Part shown: one piece after another, positions 7,567 to 15,963 of the stretch
Numbering within the stretch: position 1 is the stretch's first letter
Layout: each line of letters opens with the position of its first letter
From: DAISIL01 sp036822015
Lineage (GTDB): Bacteria; Bacteroidota; Bacteroidia; Cytophagales; Bernardetiaceae
Assembly: GCA_036822015.1 (NCBI GenBank)
Contig: DAISIL010000023.1
Location: 1-43,820 of the forward strand
Direction of reading: 5' to 3'
DNA: 43,820 bases
Translations under genes and position numbers: made by a program
The notes under the pieces: model-generated
Seen by the model: only the letters and a program-made list of their open reading frames with translations
Told to the model about the DNA's origin: nothing
Databases searched by the model: none

Positions 7567-9372
7567 ATGAGGAACGAAGACAAAGAAAAAAAACAAAAAA
7601 TTGACAAGAAAGGATTCCAACAACTATTGGGGATTTATCACTACCTGATACCCTATCGGCATTTTTTCTTTTGGGGAATGCTGGCTTTGTTGTTTTCGAG
7701 CTTGATTTCTCTGGCCTTTCCGAAGTTTGCCGGGATGCTGCTGGATGTAGCCATGGGGAAGTCCTCGGAGCGGATGCCGGCTTTTTTTGGGGACATGCAG
7801 ACGATTGCCTTGGTGGCTTTTGGGGTCTTTCTCTTGCAGGGCTTGTTGTCTTTTTTGCGGATTTGGCTTTTTGCTAAGGTCAATGAACCGGCCATGGCTG
7901 ATATTCGTCAGGCCTTGTACGGAAAACTCCTGGTACTCTCGATGGGATTCTTCGATCAGCACCGCGTAGGCGCACTCGTCAGCCGCGTAACGGCAGATGT
8001 CTCGACGCTGCAAAGTGCCTTTTCGACGACGCTGGCCGAGTTTTTTCGGCAGGTCTTGACCCTGGTTGTAGGTGTGATTTTGTTGTTTGTTACCAACCCC
8101 AGCCTGACGCTTTTTATGCTCGGCATCGTGCCGGTGGTGGTGGTGGGGGCGATGTTTTTTGGGCGCAGGATTCGTAAAATATCACGCCAGACCCAGGACG
8201 TGCTGGCCGAGACCAACACCATCGTTGATGAGACCTTGCAGGCAATTTCTGTCGTCAAATCCTTTGCTAATGAAGCCTTTGAGTGGAACCGTTACCGACA
8301 AGGGCAAACCCGTGTCGTAGCGACAGCCTTGCGGGCGGCGGTCTATCGGGCGGCTTTTGCGGCTTTTATTGTGGTGGCTCTTTTCAGCACCGTGATTGCC
8401 GTCTTGTGGTACGGGGCAAGCCTGGTGGCGGTGGGCGAGCTGACCGCCGGCGCATTGGTGGAGTTCATCCTCTACACCGTTTTTATTGCGGGTTCGATCG
8501 CGGGCCTCGGTACGATCTACGCCCAGATACAGGCAGCTATTGGTGCCTCCGAGCGCGTCCTGGAGATCATCCAGGAGCGCGGCGAACTCGATCCGCCTAC
8601 TGCTTTGCTTGCGCCAGAATCGGAGAAGATATACGGGGAAATTGACTTCCGACACGTAAACTTTGCCTATCCCACCCGCCCCGAGTTACAAGTCCTCAAA
8701 GGGCTTGATTTGCATATCAGGACGGGCGAAAAGGTAGCCCTCATCGGTGCTAGTGGCGCCGGCAAATCGACGATTATCCAGCTACTTTTGCGGTTTTATC
8801 CCCTGCCCGAGGGTAGTCAGATTTTGGTCGATCAACAACCGATCAACACCTATGACCTCCATGCCTATCGTCAGCATATTGGCATTGTGCCGCAGGAGGT
8901 GATCCTCTTTGGCGGAACGATCCGTGAAAATATTGCTTATGGAAATCCACTGGCCAGTGAGACGGAGATTCGGGAGGCAGCCCGGCAGGCCAATGCCTTA
9001 CCATTTATTGAAAGTTTCCCTCAAGGCATGGAGACGCTTGTGGGAGAGCGCGGCGTAAAACTTTCAGGGGGGCAGCGGCAGCGCATCGCCATCGCTCGGG
9101 CGATCCTGAAAGACCCCGAGATATTAATTTTGGATGAGGCCACCAGCTCGCTTGATGCCGAATCGGAGCAACTGGTGCAAGAGGCCCTGCATACGCTCAT
9201 GAAAGACCGCACGACCATTATTATCGCCCACCGCCTGGCCACGATCCGAAACGTCGATATGATTTATGTCCTCGAGCAAGGGCAAATCATCCAAAAAGGT
9301 ACCCACGAAGAACTCCTGCATCAGGCAGGTACCTATCAGCAGTTTGTACGTTTACAACAGATCGAAGATTGA
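7567..9372 (+). CDS. ABC transporter, fused membrane and ATPase domains (MsbA/multidrug type)
   Basis: A 601-residue half-transporter that would act as a homodimer. Residues about 25-320 form the six-helix exporter domain, with the coupling segments MADIRQALYGKLL and QTQDVLAETNTIVDETL. Residues about 355-595 form the ATPase: Walker A GASGAGKST (394-402), Q-loop IVPQEVILFGG, signature LSGGQ (499-503), Walker B ILILDEAT with D523-E524, and IIAHRLATI. The substrate is unknown; this class includes MsbA-like lipid flippases and drug exporters. A TTG at 7561 is a possible alternative start, but ATG 7567 is preferred. The stop TGA overlaps the next gene's ATG (TGATG), implying translational coupling to the J-like protein. 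Confidence 0.93.
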   Translation: MRNEDKEKKQKIDKKGFQQLLGIYHYLIPYRHFFFWGMLALLFSSLISLAFPKFAGMLLDVAMGKSSERMPAFFGDMQTIALVAFGVFLLQGLLSFLRIWLFAKVNEPAMADIRQALYGKLLVLSMGFFDQHRVGALVSRVTADVSTLQSAFSTTLAEFFRQVLTLVVGVILLFVTNPSLTLFMLGIVPVVVVGAMFFGRRIRKISRQTQDVLAETNTIVDETLQAISVVKSFANEAFEWNRYRQGQTRVVATALRAAVYRAAFAAFIVVALFSTVIAVLWYGASLVAVGELTAGALVEFILYTVFIAGSIAGLGTIYAQIQAAIGASERVLEIIQERGELDPPTALLAPESEKIYGEIDFRHVNFAYPTRPELQVLKGLDLHIRTGEKVALIGASGAGKSTIIQLLLRFYPLPEGSQILVDQQPINTYDLHAYRQHIGIVPQEVILFGGTIRENIAYGNPLASETEIREAARQANALPFIESFPQGMETLVGERGVKLSGGQRQRIAIARAILKDPEILILDEATSSLDAESEQLVQEALHTLMKDRTTIIIAHRLATIRNVDMIYVLEQGQIIQKGTHEELLHQAGTYQQFVRLQQIED

Positions 9373-10331
9373 TGGACGAACGATCCCTTCAGCAACAAGA
9401 TGATTCTACCGGTCAAGTTCCGCATTGGCAGCAGCAGTTCAATGACTACCTCGACCGTATCGAGACCCTCAAAACCCGTAATGCAGCCGCCCAGGAACGG
9501 CTGGAAGCCATCGAACGCCGCCTCCAAAGAGAAATCAACCCGATGGTACGGCAGGTGATCGAACACAAGTTGTCTTTTGTGAAGATTCTGGACGAAGCCT
9601 ACCAAAAAGGTTATTTCGGAATATTTGAGCGCGAGGGTATTCGGCAGCTTTTGCAAGCCCGTACTTTTGAGCTAGTCTATCAGCATGGCACGAGCGAAGC
9701 CGAGACTTTGTACCGCCGGTATCACCAGGATCCGCTCGAGCAGTGGCTGGATTTTGCCGAGCAAACGGCCCAATCGCTCCTGGGTATCTTTGAAGAGGAC
9801 GACGATCTCGAGGAGCCTTCGTTTCGAGAACCCGACTATCCCGATCCCGAACCCAAAAAATTTATCATCCAGACCGACGACCTCCAAAAAATCCTCCGAA
9901 GTCTTTACACCCGACTAGCCAAACACCTGCACCCCGACCGCGACCCCGACGAGCAGCAACGCATCCAGAAAAACACCCTCATGCAGCAGCTCACGGCAGC
10001 CTACCAAAGCCGCGATTGGTTTGAACTCCTGCGCTTGCATCAAGAGCATTTTGAGGAGCAGCCTCCTCTTTCTCCATCCCAAATTCAGTGGATCAACGAA
10101 GAGTTACACACCCAGTGCCAGACCCTCGAGCAGGAGTGGGAGCAGACTACCCAGCGCGGCGATACAGGCTTTATCTATCGTCGCTTTGCGGGAGATGACC
10201 CAGAGGAGCAAGATCGAAAGTTTGCCCTCGAAAAAATGCGACTCCAAAACGAACTCCTCAAGCTCCGTGATGATCTCGAGCAAATCCTCGATCAGAAAAA
10301 AGCACCCAGAAGGTTCCGCATCCATGACTGA
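9372..10331 (+). CDS. Coiled-coil protein with a J-like domain
   Basis: A 319-residue acidic protein. Residues about 15-70 are a coiled coil (NDYLDRIETLKTRNAAAQER). The central part is unrecognised. Residues about 165-220 read as a J-like domain: LYTRLAKHLHPDRDPDE with HPD at 187-189, then MQQLTAAYQSRDWFELLRLH. The last 80 residues return to charged helices, including one just before the end. The J domain is internal rather than N-terminal and lacks the usual opening Tyr-x-Leu-Leu-Gly helix, so partnership with DnaK is uncertain. The gene begins within the ABC transporter stop codon and overlaps the ferredoxin start by 8 bases, so the three are almost surely co-translated. Its role with an exporter and a ferredoxin is not known. 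Confidence 0.7.
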   Translation: MDERSLQQQDDSTGQVPHWQQQFNDYLDRIETLKTRNAAAQERLEAIERRLQREINPMVRQVIEHKLSFVKILDEAYQKGYFGIFEREGIRQLLQARTFELVYQHGTSEAETLYRRYHQDPLEQWLDFAEQTAQSLLGIFEEDDDLEEPSFREPDYPDPEPKKFIIQTDDLQKILRSLYTRLAKHLHPDRDPDEQQRIQKNTLMQQLTAAYQSRDWFELLRLHQEHFEEQPPLSPSQIQWINEELHTQCQTLEQEWEQTTQRGDTGFIYRRFAGDDPEEQDRKFALEKMRLQNELLKLRDDLEQILDQKKAPRRFRIHD

Positions 10332-10659
10332 CACCCACCAAATCACAATCTTTGACCACAACGGAGACGCGCACCAAATCGAAGCCCAAACCGGAGATAA
10401 CCTCCGGCGGCTTCTGCTTCAACACGGCTTTTCTCCTTATGCCCCTCTCACACAACGCCTCAACTGCGGTGGACGCGGCCTTTGTGCTACCTGTGGCGTA
10501 TGGATACACGCGCCCGAGCTTTTGCCGCCTACCCATTGGCACGACCGCCTGGCCCATCGGTTTGGTTATTCGCGACTTTCTTGCCAAATATCTGTTAATC
10601 AAGACATCACCTTGCAGCTAGATGCCCAAAAGAAGATATGGGGTAGCCCCCGAAAATAG
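10324..10659 (+). CDS. 2Fe-2S ferredoxin (plant/vertebrate type)
   Basis: A 111-residue one-domain ferredoxin. The cluster ligands are C48, C54 and C57 in NCGGRGLCATC (Cx5Cx2C) plus a later Cys in RLSCQI (87). This is close to the Cx4-5Cx2C...C pattern of plant-type electron carriers, with one residue more than usual between the first two cysteines. It would be a cytosolic one-electron carrier. I chose ATG 10324 because the N-terminal strands (HQITIFDHNGD) begin there. The frame is open much further upstream, but that extension lies over the J-like gene. It is the last gene of the ribF-ABC-J-ferredoxin run. The electron partner is not evident. Confidence 0.85.
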   Translation: MTDTHQITIFDHNGDAHQIEAQTGDNLRRLLLQHGFSPYAPLTQRLNCGGRGLCATCGVWIHAPELLPPTHWHDRLAHRFGYSRLSCQISVNQDITLQLDAQKKIWGSPRK

Positions 10660-10681
10660 TTACGCACATCTTTTTTTCTTT

Positions 10682-10690
10682 TGTGGATAA
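10682..10690 (-). promoter_or_regulatory. Perfect DnaA-box match upstream of dnaB
   Basis: Read on the minus strand these nine bases are TTATCCACA, the E. coli DnaA-box consensus, 164 bases before the dnaB start and outside any coding sequence. A weaker relative, TTATCCCGA, lies at 10751-10759. One exact 9-mer match somewhere in the window is not unlikely by chance (about one in three), so only the position makes it noteworthy. There is no cluster of boxes and no AT-rich unwinding region, so it is not an origin. Confidence 0.35.
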
Positions 10691-10812
10691 GTGTGCATAT
10701 CCGGTTTTTGTCCAATCAAATGACGGGATTCTTTGGTCATTAGCCCCTACTTATCCCGATTTTTTACTACTTTGTATCAAGCACGGGATCGCCTCAACTG
10801 TTGGGGATTTTC

Positions 10813-10820
10813 TATTTTTG
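10813..10820 (+). promoter_or_regulatory. Bacteroidota -7 element for dnaB
   Basis: TATTTTTG fits TAnnTTTG. The predicted start near 10825 leaves about 20 bases before ATG 10846. The open frame that begins at 10801 therefore starts upstream of the likely transcription start. Confidence 0.5.
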
Positions 10821-10845
10821 CCTTACGCCTCTACGTCCTCCCGCC

Positions 10846-12411
10846 ATGAATAAGAAAGATACAAAAGACAACAACCGTTTGCGTGCGCCGCTTAATCCCT
10901 CTCAAGCCCAGACCCAGCTCGGGCGGCTCCCTCCCCAGGCCCTTGACCTAGAAGAAGCCGTCCTGGGTGCGCTCATGATCGAAAAAGATGCCCTGGATCA
11001 GGTCGTGGACATCTTGAAGCCCGAGAGTTTTTACAAAGAAGCACACCAACTCGTGTATCAAGCCATCCTGACGCTTTTCAACGAAGGTACGCCCATCGAC
11101 CTACTTACCGTAACCGAACAACTCCGCAAAACGGGTGATCTACAAAGGGTAGGCGGGGCATATGCCGTTACAGAACTCACCAACAAAATCAACGCCTCGG
11201 CCCACCTCTCGACACACGCCCGAATTGTCTCCGAGAAGTACATCAGGCGCGAGATGATCCAGACTACCATTGACGTTCAGCGCGAAGCCTACGAAGACCG
11301 TACCGATGTTTTTGACTTACTGGATCGGGCGCAAAAACGACTCTTTGATATTGCCGAAGTCAATGTGCGCAAGAACTACGTAGATATGAAATCCATCTTG
11401 CAGGAGGCCATCAAAGAACTACAAAACAAGAAAGACCACAAAGACGGACTAACGGGGGTAGGCACGGGCTTCCCCTCCCTGGATCGGGTTACGGCAGGCT
11501 GGCAAAACTCCGATCTCATTATCATTGCGGCACGCCCCGGGATGGGAAAAACGTCGTTTATTTTGAGTGCCGTCCGAAATGCCGCCGTAGAGTTTGAGAA
11601 ATCCGTAGCCGTTTTCTCCCTCGAAATGTCGGCCTTGCAGCTAGCCATGCGCCTGATCTCATCGGAATCAGAAATTGAAAGCAACAAGATCAAGAATGGA
11701 AAGCTAGCGGATTATGAGTGGGAGCAGCTCCTCCAAAAAACAGACCGCCTAGCCGAAGCCAAAATATTCATTGACGATACGGCCTCCATCTCCATCCTTG
11801 AGGTACGCGCCAAATGCCGCCGCCTCAAAGCCCAATACGGTATTGATCTGGTCGTGATCGACTACCTCCAGCTCATGAGCGGCGATAGCGGAAAAGGGGG
11901 CAATCGCGAGCAGGAAATTGCAGGTATATCTAGATCCCTCAAACAGTTAGCCAAAGAACTTAACATCCCTGTCATTGCCCTAGCCCAGCTATCACGGGCA
12001 GTCGAGACACGCGGGGGAGACAAAAAACCGATGCTCTCCGATCTCCGTGAATCGGGTTCGATCGAGCAAGACAGCGATCAGGTGTTGTTCTTGTATCGCC
12101 CCGAGTATTACGAGATCACACAAGACGAAGAAGGCAACCCCACCAAAGACTGCGCCGATGTCATTATTGCAAAAAACAGACATGGGGCCCTCGAAACTAT
12201 CCGGCTCAAGTTTGAGGGGCGATATACGAAGTTCAAAGACTGGGAGGATGCCGGTAGTGGTTTTACGGCGGGCAGCTATGACTTTCCGGCCCTTCCCGCC
12301 GATGCTGGCAACGACTTTATGATGGGTAGTGCCGACGATGTGATGACCTTCGATAGCAGCATCAACCGCGATACACCTCCCCCCGCCAACCCCGACGATG
12401 TGCCTTTTTGA
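10846..12411 (+). CDS. dnaB: Replicative DNA helicase DnaB
   Basis: Hexameric 5'-3' helicase that unwinds the chromosome at the fork and binds primase. It has 521 residues. The N-terminal domain spans about 27-130 (LPPQALDLEEAVLGALM), with a linker to about 180. The RecA-like domain has Walker A ARPGMGKTS (229-237), then FSLEMSALQLAMRL, Walker B LVVIDYLQLMSG, and the R-finger region SDLRESGSIEQDSDQVLFLYR. No intein is present, although DnaB is a common intein host. The C-terminus has a 60-residue acidic, Gly/Ala/Asp-rich tail after the core, probably unstructured. ATG 10846 follows the promoter and gives the usual short basic leader. The upstream DnaA-box match could tie expression to replication; this is inference. 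Confidence 0.97.
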   Translation: MNKKDTKDNNRLRAPLNPSQAQTQLGRLPPQALDLEEAVLGALMIEKDALDQVVDILKPESFYKEAHQLVYQAILTLFNEGTPIDLLTVTEQLRKTGDLQRVGGAYAVTELTNKINASAHLSTHARIVSEKYIRREMIQTTIDVQREAYEDRTDVFDLLDRAQKRLFDIAEVNVRKNYVDMKSILQEAIKELQNKKDHKDGLTGVGTGFPSLDRVTAGWQNSDLIIIAARPGMGKTSFILSAVRNAAVEFEKSVAVFSLEMSALQLAMRLISSESEIESNKIKNGKLADYEWEQLLQKTDRLAEAKIFIDDTASISILEVRAKCRRLKAQYGIDLVVIDYLQLMSGDSGKGGNREQEIAGISRSLKQLAKELNIPVIALAQLSRAVETRGGDKKPMLSDLRESGSIEQDSDQVLFLYRPEYYEITQDEEGNPTKDCADVIIAKNRHGALETIRLKFEGRYTKFKDWEDAGSGFTAGSYDFPALPADAGNDFMMGSADDVMTFDSSINRDTPPPANPDDVPF

Positions 12412-12439
12412 TCGTCCCCTATCCTGCACGACGGGTAGC

Positions 12440-12472
12440 TGGTCAATCGTTATCGGCCGTTGGTCAATCGTT
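12440..12472. repeat. 12-bp direct repeat with 21-bp period upstream of a TPR/receptor operon
   Basis: TGGTCAATCGTT occurs at 12440-12451 and exactly again at 12461-12472. The period of 21 bases is two helical turns, so both copies face the same side of the DNA. It lies in the 120-base gap between dnaB and the TPR gene, 60-90 bases before the latter's start. It could be a regulator-binding site or a remnant of a degenerate intergenic repeat. Confidence 0.6.
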
Positions 12473-12531
12473 TTTGCGTAACGGAGCAAGAAGCCGTTGT
12501 TTTGAAGCGTTCACCAAATCAAACAACGCTC

Positions 12532-13227
12532 ATGCAACGATTGACTTTTTTTGTGGTATTAGTTGTCATTCCTTTTTTGGCACAAGCTCAAGCGGAGGAT
12601 TATCTCTATCAAGGCTATATCAAGAGTAGCCAAACCTTGCTCAAAACGGCCGTGGATCACATCAAAAAATCTCCCGAGAGAAATGATCTTCGGCTCCTGG
12701 AAGCCTACTATTTGCTCCTCAACAACACCATGCGCGATAACGACGAGGAGACCTTCGATCTTTACGTAGATGATGCCGAAAAACTAGCCAAACAAATCCT
12801 CAAAAAAAATCCACAGCAGGTAGAAGCAAGTGGTATTCTGGGAGCCATCTACGGACTCAAAATCGCGTATAGCCCCATGAAGGGAATGTTTTTGGGCGGA
12901 AAAAGTAGCAGTCTTAGTGAAGCAGGCATCCAAAGCCAAGCCGATCATCCAGTAGGACATCTCTTTTTTGCGATGAACAAACACAACACACCCGAAATGT
13001 GGGGCGGTGATCCAGTGTTGGCACTTGAACATTTTAGAAAATCAGTTCAAATTTTTGAAGAAAAAAACCAGAAAGCCAAAAATTGGTATTATCTCTATGC
13101 ACTAGCCTGGTTGGGTATAGCAGAGAACAAGGCCGGGAATACGCCGGCGGCTCGTGTAGCCTTCGAGAAGGCACTTGCCATTGAGCCTGGATATACCTGG
13201 GTACGATCCATGACAACGCGCAAGTAA
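12532..13227 (+). CDS. Secreted TPR-like protein of unknown role
   Basis: A 231-residue protein with a signal peptide (LTFFVVLVVIPFLAQAQA, cleavage near residue 20) and a helical mature part. TPR-like units can be seen at FDLYVDDAEKLAKQILKKNP and near the C-terminus (GIAENKAGNTPAARVAFEKA). Between them is a conserved-looking block GAIYGLKIAYSPMKGMFLGG. It is probably periplasmic. The frame is open from 12460, but ATG 12532 starts the signal peptide directly. The TonB-type receptor gene starts two bases after its stop, so the two form an operon and probably act together at the outer membrane. I do not know its specific function. Confidence 0.7.
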   Translation: MQRLTFFVVLVVIPFLAQAQAEDYLYQGYIKSSQTLLKTAVDHIKKSPERNDLRLLEAYYLLLNNTMRDNDEETFDLYVDDAEKLAKQILKKNPQQVEASGILGAIYGLKIAYSPMKGMFLGGKSSSLSEAGIQSQADHPVGHLFFAMNKHNTPEMWGGDPVLALEHFRKSVQIFEEKNQKAKNWYYLYALAWLGIAENKAGNTPAARVAFEKALAIEPGYTWVRSMTTRK

Positions 13228-13229
13228 AG

Positions 13230-15263
13230 ATGAAAATCTGGTTGTTTTTCTTCTTTCCGCTCATCGTTTGGGGGCAAACCCGAGGAGTTGTCTATGATGC
13301 CAACGATGGGCGGCCGCTCTCAGGGGCAAGTGTATTTGTCCTTGAGCAGCCCGAACTAGAAACAGTAACCGATAGTCTTGGTCGTTTTGCGCTAGCGACA
13401 ACAGATACCCGCCTTCATCTGGTGGTGAGTTATGTCGGGTACGATGAGCAACTGGTTTTTTTGACAGAAAAGCCGCTGGAGGTTTTTTTGGCGGCTCGTC
13501 CGGCAGTCTTAGAGGAGATCACGATTCAAGAAAAATCCCTTGTGGCAGAGGAGTTTAGGATTGAAAAGATTAACCAGTTGGAGATTTATACAAGTCCACT
13601 TTCCAAAGCCGACCCCGTACTGGCTGTGCAAGCCTTGCCCGCCTCCACTACCCTGGACGAGTCGGCGGCATTGAGTTTGCGCGGGGGAAGCCCCGCCGAG
13701 ACGGGTGTTTTTCTTAATGGCGTACCAATTTATGACATCGCTCGTTTTTCGCAGATCAATGGCGTGGGTACGTTGAGTATCTTTAATACAGGCCTGACCG
13801 ACCGGGTGGAGGTCTTTCCGAGCAACCCGCCTTTGGAGTTCGGCAACACCAGCTCGGGTTTGCTGGCCATCGAAACCCAAAGCCAGTTGCCACAAGAACG
13901 CAGCTATGGTGTCGGTATCAATTTGGTAGGCATTACAGCACAGACACGCCAACGTCTGGGAAAGCGTATAGGACTTATATTTTTCGGTAATTTCACCCCT
14001 TCTTTTGCTTTAAAAGGACTGAATCCAGGGGCTTTTGCACAAATTGAACGTTTTCAATCATTGGACGCAGGCTTACAGGTATTTGCAGATTTGAAAAAAT
14101 CTACGGTGAAGCTATTCAATTACAGCCTCAAAGAAAGCTATACGTTTAACCAGGCGCATCCTTCGGGGCCGCTTGTCTATGTCCAGGATCGCTGGCGTAA
14201 CTTTACCGTGTTGAGTTATCGCTACCAGTATCAAAACTGGGAGGCGGAAGGCCATGCAGGTTGGAGTTATGATTGGTTCATGTTTGGTGGTGGGAATACT
14301 TCACTTGATAACCGCCAGCAAGACAACTATTTATCCGGTAGTATTCGGTATCGGCAGGAACGCTGGTCGCTCAAAACAGGGTTAAGCTGGGATCGTAGGG
14401 CATCGCGGGCCAGCGGTACGGTGCCGGTTTTTGGGTACGCTTTGGCGGAGCAACATCCCAGCACGGCTTATCAGGGCCGGCAGGTAGCTGACATTCCCGA
14501 GGGGTACGTATATGGAAAGTACCACCTCAACGAAGGGCTTACTTTGGGGGGCGGTCTTCGGCAGGACATGACGCGCCCGCATACGGGTTGGCAACTCAAT
14601 TTGGCAAAGGAATTTGGGTCATCGCATCGGGTGATTGTTGCTGTGGGGCAATACCACAGAGTGGCTTTGTCGCGGGGTGAGGGAGATGCCCTGCTGCATT
14701 TTCGGCGGCGGCAGTTCTCCCTTGATTATCGCTATGCGGATAAGCGGTGGGAGTTTCATCAGGCACTTTTCCGAACGGTCACGCAATCAACAATCTATGG
14801 ATCAGAGAGTTGGATAGCTTACAAGGTAAGCAAGTTCACGGGTGATTTTTCGCTGACGCTCCTGCACGATGCCCGAGAGCCTCAGCCGATGGCATACTTT
14901 TTACGTTTGCAGGCGAGCTACAATCCTACGCCGCGTCTTAGCTTTGGATGTTCGGGTTTGCAGCGCAGCGGTACTTTTGTGGTTCCGGTAGTGTCGGCCC
15001 GCTTTGATGAGCAGTTGGGCGTATATGCGCCGGATGCCTTGGATGTCCCCGAACGCCTGCCCTATTATCAGATCATCAACTGGAATGCTTCTTACCTTTT
15101 TTTGTTGGGGGAGGGGATACAAGTCATCGCCTTTGCCAATGTAAGCAATATACTGGATCGCGGAAATGTACAAGCACTCAGCTATAACGTCGATTACACC
15201 CAACGGCAGTTTTCGTTCTTTTCGCGGCGTACTTTTTTTGTGGGCTTAGAATTGAGATTTTGA
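13230..15263 (+). CDS. TonB-dependent receptor with carboxypeptidase-like regulatory domain
   Basis: A 677-residue outer-membrane protein. There is a short signal peptide ending near VWGQ. Residues about 17-88 form a CarboxypepD_reg-like beta domain (TRGVVYDANDGRPLSGASV), common at the N-terminus of Bacteroidota receptors. A plug-like domain spans about 110-215 (ALSLRGGSPAETGVFLNGVP; VEVFPSNPPLEFGNTSSG). The rest reads as beta-barrel strands ending in the aromatic FFVGLELRF. At 677 residues it is shorter than most SusC proteins and has no SusD partner here. The substrate is unknown. It is co-transcribed with the upstream periplasmic TPR protein and overlaps the convergent DJ-1/PfpI gene by 18 bases. 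Confidence 0.88.
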   Translation: MKIWLFFFFPLIVWGQTRGVVYDANDGRPLSGASVFVLEQPELETVTDSLGRFALATTDTRLHLVVSYVGYDEQLVFLTEKPLEVFLAARPAVLEEITIQEKSLVAEEFRIEKINQLEIYTSPLSKADPVLAVQALPASTTLDESAALSLRGGSPAETGVFLNGVPIYDIARFSQINGVGTLSIFNTGLTDRVEVFPSNPPLEFGNTSSGLLAIETQSQLPQERSYGVGINLVGITAQTRQRLGKRIGLIFFGNFTPSFALKGLNPGAFAQIERFQSLDAGLQVFADLKKSTVKLFNYSLKESYTFNQAHPSGPLVYVQDRWRNFTVLSYRYQYQNWEAEGHAGWSYDWFMFGGGNTSLDNRQQDNYLSGSIRYRQERWSLKTGLSWDRRASRASGTVPVFGYALAEQHPSTAYQGRQVADIPEGYVYGKYHLNEGLTLGGGLRQDMTRPHTGWQLNLAKEFGSSHRVIVAVGQYHRVALSRGEGDALLHFRRRQFSLDYRYADKRWEFHQALFRTVTQSTIYGSESWIAYKVSKFTGDFSLTLLHDAREPQPMAYFLRLQASYNPTPRLSFGCSGLQRSGTFVVPVVSARFDEQLGVYAPDALDVPERLPYYQIINWNASYLFLLGEGIQVIAFANVSNILDRGNVQALSYNVDYTQRQFSFFSRRTFFVGLELRF

Positions 15264-15812
15264 GTAGGGATAGGCCATGTACGCCGCAATTTCAGCGGCT
15301 CGCGTATGGCCCTCCAGCCGAGCGACTAGGTGCAGGGCGGCATCTATACCTGCCGCTACGCCTGCCGAAGTGATGAGGGAGCCAGTATCGACAAAACGCC
15401 GATCGACTACCGCAATCGCTGGAAATTTATCTTGTAAATCAGCAAGATAAGGAGCAAAAGTAGTAGCTTCCTTGCCGTTCAGGAGTCCGGCACGAGCCAG
15501 GATATACGCACCCGTACAGACGGAGAAGTACTGCTGGGATGGCTTCTGTTGGGCAAGCCAGTGCAACAACTGCGGGTTTTGGGATGCCGCCTGACTATTG
15601 CCCCCAAAGAAGCAAAGCCAATCCATCGGGGGGAGTGTGTCCAGGGTATAGCGCGGGATGATGTCCAGTACGCCCTGGCTCGTGATGGTTTTTTGGCTTA
15701 CAGCGAAGGTATAAAGCGCGTATCCTGCCTGGCTGAAAACCTCCATTGGCCCGGAAAAGTCTAATACTTCGATGCCCTCGTGCAGATAAAAACCGAATTT
15801 GAGTAGCGTCAT
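15246..15812 (-). CDS. DJ-1/PfpI family protein
   Basis: A 188-residue protein with the flavodoxin-like GATase-1 fold of the DJ-1/PfpI superfamily. The conserved acid lies in the EGIEVLDFSGPMEVF block near the start. The nucleophile elbow is C99 in FSVCTGAYILARAGLLNGK, and a later SAGVAAGIDAALHLV motif is typical of isonitrile-hydratase-like and AraC-associated members. No DNA-binding domain is attached. Possible roles include isonitrile or glyoxal chemistry; the substrate is not predictable. The start at 15810-15812 gives a normal first strand. A 150-base spacer separates it from cysQ upstream on the same strand. The spacer has no convincing gene; the 3' end overlaps the convergent receptor gene. 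Confidence 0.85.
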   Translation of the reverse strand: MTLLKFGFYLHEGIEVLDFSGPMEVFSQAGYALYTFAVSQKTITSQGVLDIIPRYTLDTLPPMDWLCFFGGNSQAASQNPQLLHWLAQQKPSQQYFSVCTGAYILARAGLLNGKEATTFAPYLADLQDKFPAIAVVDRRFVDTGSLITSAGVAAGIDAALHLVARLEGHTRAAEIAAYMAYPYSKSQF

Positions 15813-15963
15813 GTAAATACGTGTTTACGGCAATTTCTGTCAAATTCTGGGGGATAAAATTGCCCTTTTGGAGAATCAAACGCCATCGCCTGGTTACTTC
15901 GTTGTATGGCTCCTGCGGGATGGCAACATGAGCAGTCATATTTGTAAAATAATCCTTTTCTTT

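Noticed and set aside
15813..15963. Possible small gene between cysQ and the DJ-1/PfpI gene
   Set aside because: Minus-strand frames here (for example from 15939) run on into the PfpI gene in a wrong frame and show no start signal or domain.
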